A stretch of DNA of 64,000 bases, taken from NCBI GenBank assembly GCA_046485135.1, contig JAWOHN010000118.1:11935-75934 (forward strand). The letters run 5' to 3'. Within the stretch, counting starts at the first letter, position 1. Each line of letters starts with the position of its first letter. Under the pieces are notes generated by a model. It searched no databases. It was not told where the DNA came from and saw nothing but the letters and a program-made list of their open reading frames with translations. Shown here piece by piece: positions 61,431-64,000 of the stretch. Both the position numbers and the translations under genes were made by a program. The stretch is from CAZAQS01 sp046485135 (GTDB lineage Bacteria > Chloroflexota > Anaerolineae > Anaerolineales > UBA4823).

Positions 61431-62759
61431 ATGCGAACAAAATCGATGTGGTGGATGATCGCCTTGTTGGTCATCGCTTCGTTAGTCCTTACTGCCTGCG
61501 CCGGCACACCCACCCCAGAACCCCCAGCCGAACCCCCTGCAGTTGAAGAACCGGTCGCACCTGCTGAACCCCAACCTGAACCAGAAGAGCCGGTTGTCGA
61601 AGAACCCGTTGAGGAACCAGTGGTTGAAGAGCCAGCGGCAGAAGAACCCTTCACCATCGGTATGCTCATGGTAGGGCCTTACAACGATCGCGGTTGGAGC
61701 CAGGCTCACTATGACGCCGGTCTTTACGTAGAAGAGAAGATGCCAGGTGTTGAGCTGATCTACGTTGATAAAGTCAACACAGCTGACCGGCCTGGTACAA
61801 CGCCAGATCAGCTGGCAGAAGACCTGGTTGACAAAGGCGCTGATCTTATCATCTTCAACTCAGATGATATGAAAGACGGCGCTTTGGATTTCGCACGTGC
61901 AAATCCAGACATCCCCGTCATCCACGCTTCCGGTGATGCAGCTTGGGAAGATGGCAATGATTATAAAGGCCAACCAAACCTGGCAAACATCATGGGCCGC
62001 ATGGATTACGGCAAGAATATCGCTGGCTGCGCAGCCGCACTGACCACCCAGACCGGAAAGATTGGTTACTTGGGTCCGTTGATCAACGATGAAACCCGCA
62101 ACCTGGCCTCGGCTGCTTATCTGGGTGCACAATACTGTTGGTCAGAGGTCCTCGGAAACAATCCCGACGACCTGGAATTCAAAGTCATCTGGATCGGCTT
62201 CTGGTTCAATATCCCCGGTTTCACCTCTGATCCTACTCAGGTAGCCACAGAATTCTTCACCACCGATTACGACGTGGTCATCTCGGGCATCGACACGACC
62301 GAGGCTTTAACTGAGGCGTCTCGACTAGCTGCCACCGGTAGAAACGTATGGGCAGTGCCTTATGACTATGTTGGCGCCTGCGAACCGGCTGAAGAAGTTT
62401 GCTTGGGCGTCCCCTACTTCAACTGGGGTCCAGCCTACCTTGAGCATGTCCGCGCGATCCAGGCCGGTACCTGGCAAGTAGGTTGGGAATGGAATGCGCC
62501 AGATTGGGATGATATCAACAATCACGACACCAGCGCCGTTGGTTTCATTTTTGGAGATGCTCTCAGCGAAGAAGCAGCTGCCCAAGTGAATGATTTCATT
62601 GATGCACTGGCAGGTGGATTGGACCTTTGGACCGGTCCGTTGAACCTCCAAGATGGAACACCGTATCTGGCGGATGGAGAAGTGGCCACACTGCAACAAA
62701 TCTGGTACCTGCCACAACTCCTGGAAGGTATGGAAGGCCAAAGCGTACCAACAGAATAA
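61431..62759 (+). CDS. BMP-family ABC transporter substrate-binding lipoprotein
   Basis: 442 residues. Lipobox SLVLTAC (Cys about 24) after a membrane helix. A linker of about 45 residues (25-70) is almost only Pro, Glu, Val and Ala with PEPE/EEPV repeats. Then the basic membrane protein (PnrA-like) domain: MLMVGPYNDRGWSQAHYD, HASGDAAWED, GYLGPLINDETRNLASAAYLGA. BMP proteins bind purine nucleosides in many bacteria. It fits the purine operon; the ABC ATPase follows. A terminator-like hairpin between them would raise its level over the ATPase. Confidence 0.92.
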   Translation: MRTKSMWWMIALLVIASLVLTACAGTPTPEPPAEPPAVEEPVAPAEPQPEPEEPVVEEPVEEPVVEEPAAEEPFTIGMLMVGPYNDRGWSQAHYDAGLYVEEKMPGVELIYVDKVNTADRPGTTPDQLAEDLVDKGADLIIFNSDDMKDGALDFARANPDIPVIHASGDAAWEDGNDYKGQPNLANIMGRMDYGKNIAGCAAALTTQTGKIGYLGPLINDETRNLASAAYLGAQYCWSEVLGNNPDDLEFKVIWIGFWFNIPGFTSDPTQVATEFFTTDYDVVISGIDTTEALTEASRLAATGRNVWAVPYDYVGACEPAEEVCLGVPYFNWGPAYLEHVRAIQAGTWQVGWEWNAPDWDDINNHDTSAVGFIFGDALSEEAAAQVNDFIDALAGGLDLWTGPLNLQDGTPYLADGEVATLQQIWYLPQLLEGMEGQSVPTE

Positions 62760-62840
62760 CATTCACTTACTTGTGGTTTGCTGTCTGGAGAAGGCTTGGT
62801 AGAGGCAACCAACCTTCTCCGGTTTAAAATAATCCGCAGT

Positions 62841-62886
62841 AACAGTTGTACGTGGGGGGCGTGCGCTCCTCACGTACAACTGTTTT
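62841..62886 (+). terminator. Terminator/attenuator between the binding protein and ABC ATPase
   Basis: AACAGTTGTACGTG (62841-62854) pairs with 62871-62884, continuing inward with G-C/G-T pairs to a GTGC loop, about 20 bp of stem, then TTTT. It probably lets only part of transcription continue, a usual arrangement for ABC importers. Confidence 0.65.
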
Positions 62887-62954
62887 GGGTAAGCTTCTCA
62901 ACAAGCAGTTATCCAATACAACCGCAACAAGGACAATGACTGGCAGGAAAATCA

Positions 62955-64000
62955 ATGGAAGTTGAATTACGGGATATCCATAAATCCTTTGGAAGTGTAC
63001 ACGCTAACGTAGGTATCAGCTTGCGTGTCCCTCAGGGAACCATCCAGGGTATTTTGGGAGAAAATGGGGCCGGCAAAAGCACCTTGATGAAAATTCTCTC
63101 AGGGTTCATCCAGGCTGACAGAGGAGAAATTTTGCTGGACAATCGCCCGGTTACAATCCATTCACCCGCCGATGCAATCCGGGTTGGAGTAGGAATGCTC
63201 CACCAGGATCCACTTGATTTCCCACCCATGCAGGTGATCGACAACTTTCTCATTGGCCATGAAGGGGGCCTTTTTCCTGATCGCCGCAAGGCCCGCAATG
63301 AACTGGCAGCGCTGCAGACCAAATTCCACTTTTCACTCGACCCCGATGCATACGTCGATACAATGACGGTTGGGGAAAGGCAACAGTTGGAAATACTCCG
63401 TTTATTATGGTTAGGGGCCAGCGTCCTGATCTTGGACGAACCCACCACCGGCATCAGCGCTCTGCAAAAAGAAACCTTGTTTGAAACTTTGCGTATGTTA
63501 ACCAAGCAAGGCAAAACCATCATTTTTGTGTCCCATAAATTGGAAGATGTTGATGCGATCTGCGACCGGGTAGCCGTGCTCAGACAGGGTTATCTGGTCG
63601 GCGAAGCGTTGCCTCCCTTTGACCCAGACCAATTGGTAGAAATGATGTTCAGCAAAGTGATTACTTTAGGAGAAAGGAAACCAATTGAAGTTGGCCAACC
63701 TTCGTTATTTTTACAAGACTTTTGCGTGGAAGATTACCGGCTACAAATTAACAACGTCAACATCCAGATCAACAGTGGCGAGGTGATCGGGTTAGCTGGT
63801 ATGGAAGGTAGCGGGCAAGAACTTCTGCTGCGCGCCTGCGGCGGGCTGGTGCGATCTACACATGGTAAATTAATTCTGCATGATCAAGACCTTACCGGCA
63901 AAACCTACCGAACTTACTTAAAAAATGGGATTGCTTATCTGCCAGCAGCCCGCCTGGAACAAGGCCTGGTACCTGGGCTTAGCCTGACTGAGCATTTTAT
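62955..64000 (+). CDS. Sugar/nucleoside-type ABC transporter ATPase (runs off window)
   Basis: 348 codons are inside the window, open to the right edge. First ABC domain: Walker A GENGAGKST, signature TVGERQQLEI, Walker B LILDEPTTGIS and H-loop VSHKLED. A second ABC domain begins with GEVIGLAGMEGSGQELL, the degenerate P-loop typical of two-domain MglA/RbsA/NupO-type ATPases. With the BMP lipoprotein it forms a nucleoside importer; the permeases should be just past the window. No GGAGG is visible before ATG 62955; AGGAAAA 5-11 bp upstream is a weak site. Confidence 0.9.
   Translation, partial: MEVELRDIHKSFGSVHANVGISLRVPQGTIQGILGENGAGKSTLMKILSGFIQADRGEILLDNRPVTIHSPADAIRVGVGMLHQDPLDFPPMQVIDNFLIGHEGGLFPDRRKARNELAALQTKFHFSLDPDAYVDTMTVGERQQLEILRLLWLGASVLILDEPTTGISALQKETLFETLRMLTKQGKTIIFVSHKLEDVDAICDRVAVLRQGYLVGEALPPFDPDQLVEMMFSKVITLGERKPIEVGQPSLFLQDFCVEDYRLQINNVNIQINSGEVIGLAGMEGSGQELLLRACGGLVRSTHGKLILHDQDLTGKTYRTYLKNGIAYLPAARLEQGLVPGLSLTEHF

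Overview
The window reads as a stretch of chromosome from a Chloroflexota bacterium, most likely Anaerolineae-like. This is inferred from gene content: a DUF5317-type membrane protein, MalT/BTAD giant regulators, a CpaE-like receiver-ATPase, an L25/CTC protein with an acidic tail, and base composition near 50% GC. No rRNA or taxonomic marker is present to prove it. Nearly all of it is well-packed protein-coding DNA with intact families. I saw no CRISPR array, insertion sequence, prophage or replication origin. One tRNA (Met, CAT) is present.

Region by region. (1) 1-7859 is a carbohydrate island: the 5' end of a cyclic beta-1,2-glucan synthase-like gene and a tandem universal stress protein on the minus strand, then a plus-strand operon with a sucrose-phosphatase-type HAD enzyme, a GT4 synthase most like mannosylfructose-phosphate or sucrose-phosphate synthase, a protein in which a catalytically dead HAD domain is fused to a six-hairpin glycosidase, and an FGGY sugar kinase. 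(2) 8000-12017, minus strand: tRNA-Met, methyltransferase, polyprenyl diphosphate synthase, TatD and phosphohexomutase. (3) 12326-19866, plus strand: cysteine desulfurase and MnmA (tRNA thiolation), a previously hidden Nudix pseudogene whose remnant starts inside the mnmA tail, a small membrane protein, CspA-type protein (minus), an S9 peptidase, TrmI, a zinc-ribbon protein and a CoA-type Nudix hydrolase. (4) 19962-26138: L25 with a long structured leader, a metallo-beta-lactamase hydrolase, a 47-residue zinc-ribbon protein coupled to a class III-type sirtuin, a DoxX protein behind a perfect 16-bp palindrome, and a NarL/HisKA_3 two-component pair. (5) 26359-33797: M14 and M24 peptidases, methylglyoxal synthase, M23 lipoprotein, RuvX/YqgF, MltG, PQQ-type sugar dehydrogenase. 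(6) 33808-43106: AlbA-type regulator, Lon, FolC, DUF218, HD hydrolase, a tyrosine recombinase that has lost its catalytic residues, and TilS. (7) 43240-53820: a signalling block of receiver-CpaE ATPase, sirtuin and GAF histidine kinase in one overlapping operon, FolD, an HD-GYP protein, a three-gene micro-operon with a 53-residue membrane peptide, and a 1074-residue MalT/BTAD regulator. (8) 54142-64000: a purine-nitrogen operon with 8-oxoguanine deaminase, adenine deaminase, a GntR regulator, two different transcarbamylases (one of the knotted YgeW type), carbamate kinase, and a BMP-type nucleoside ABC importer that runs off the window.

The strongest candidates for something undescribed are the purine-to-carbamoyl-phosphate operon with its paired unassigned transcarbamylases, the peptide/DUF5317/helical-protein micro-operon next to its probable regulator, the dead-HAD/glycosidase fusion in the sugar operon, and the sirtuin embedded in a receiver/kinase operon. 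Several genes have promoter-like -10 elements only 6-10 bp before the start codon and no Shine-Dalgarno sequence, which suggests leaderless mRNAs are common here.
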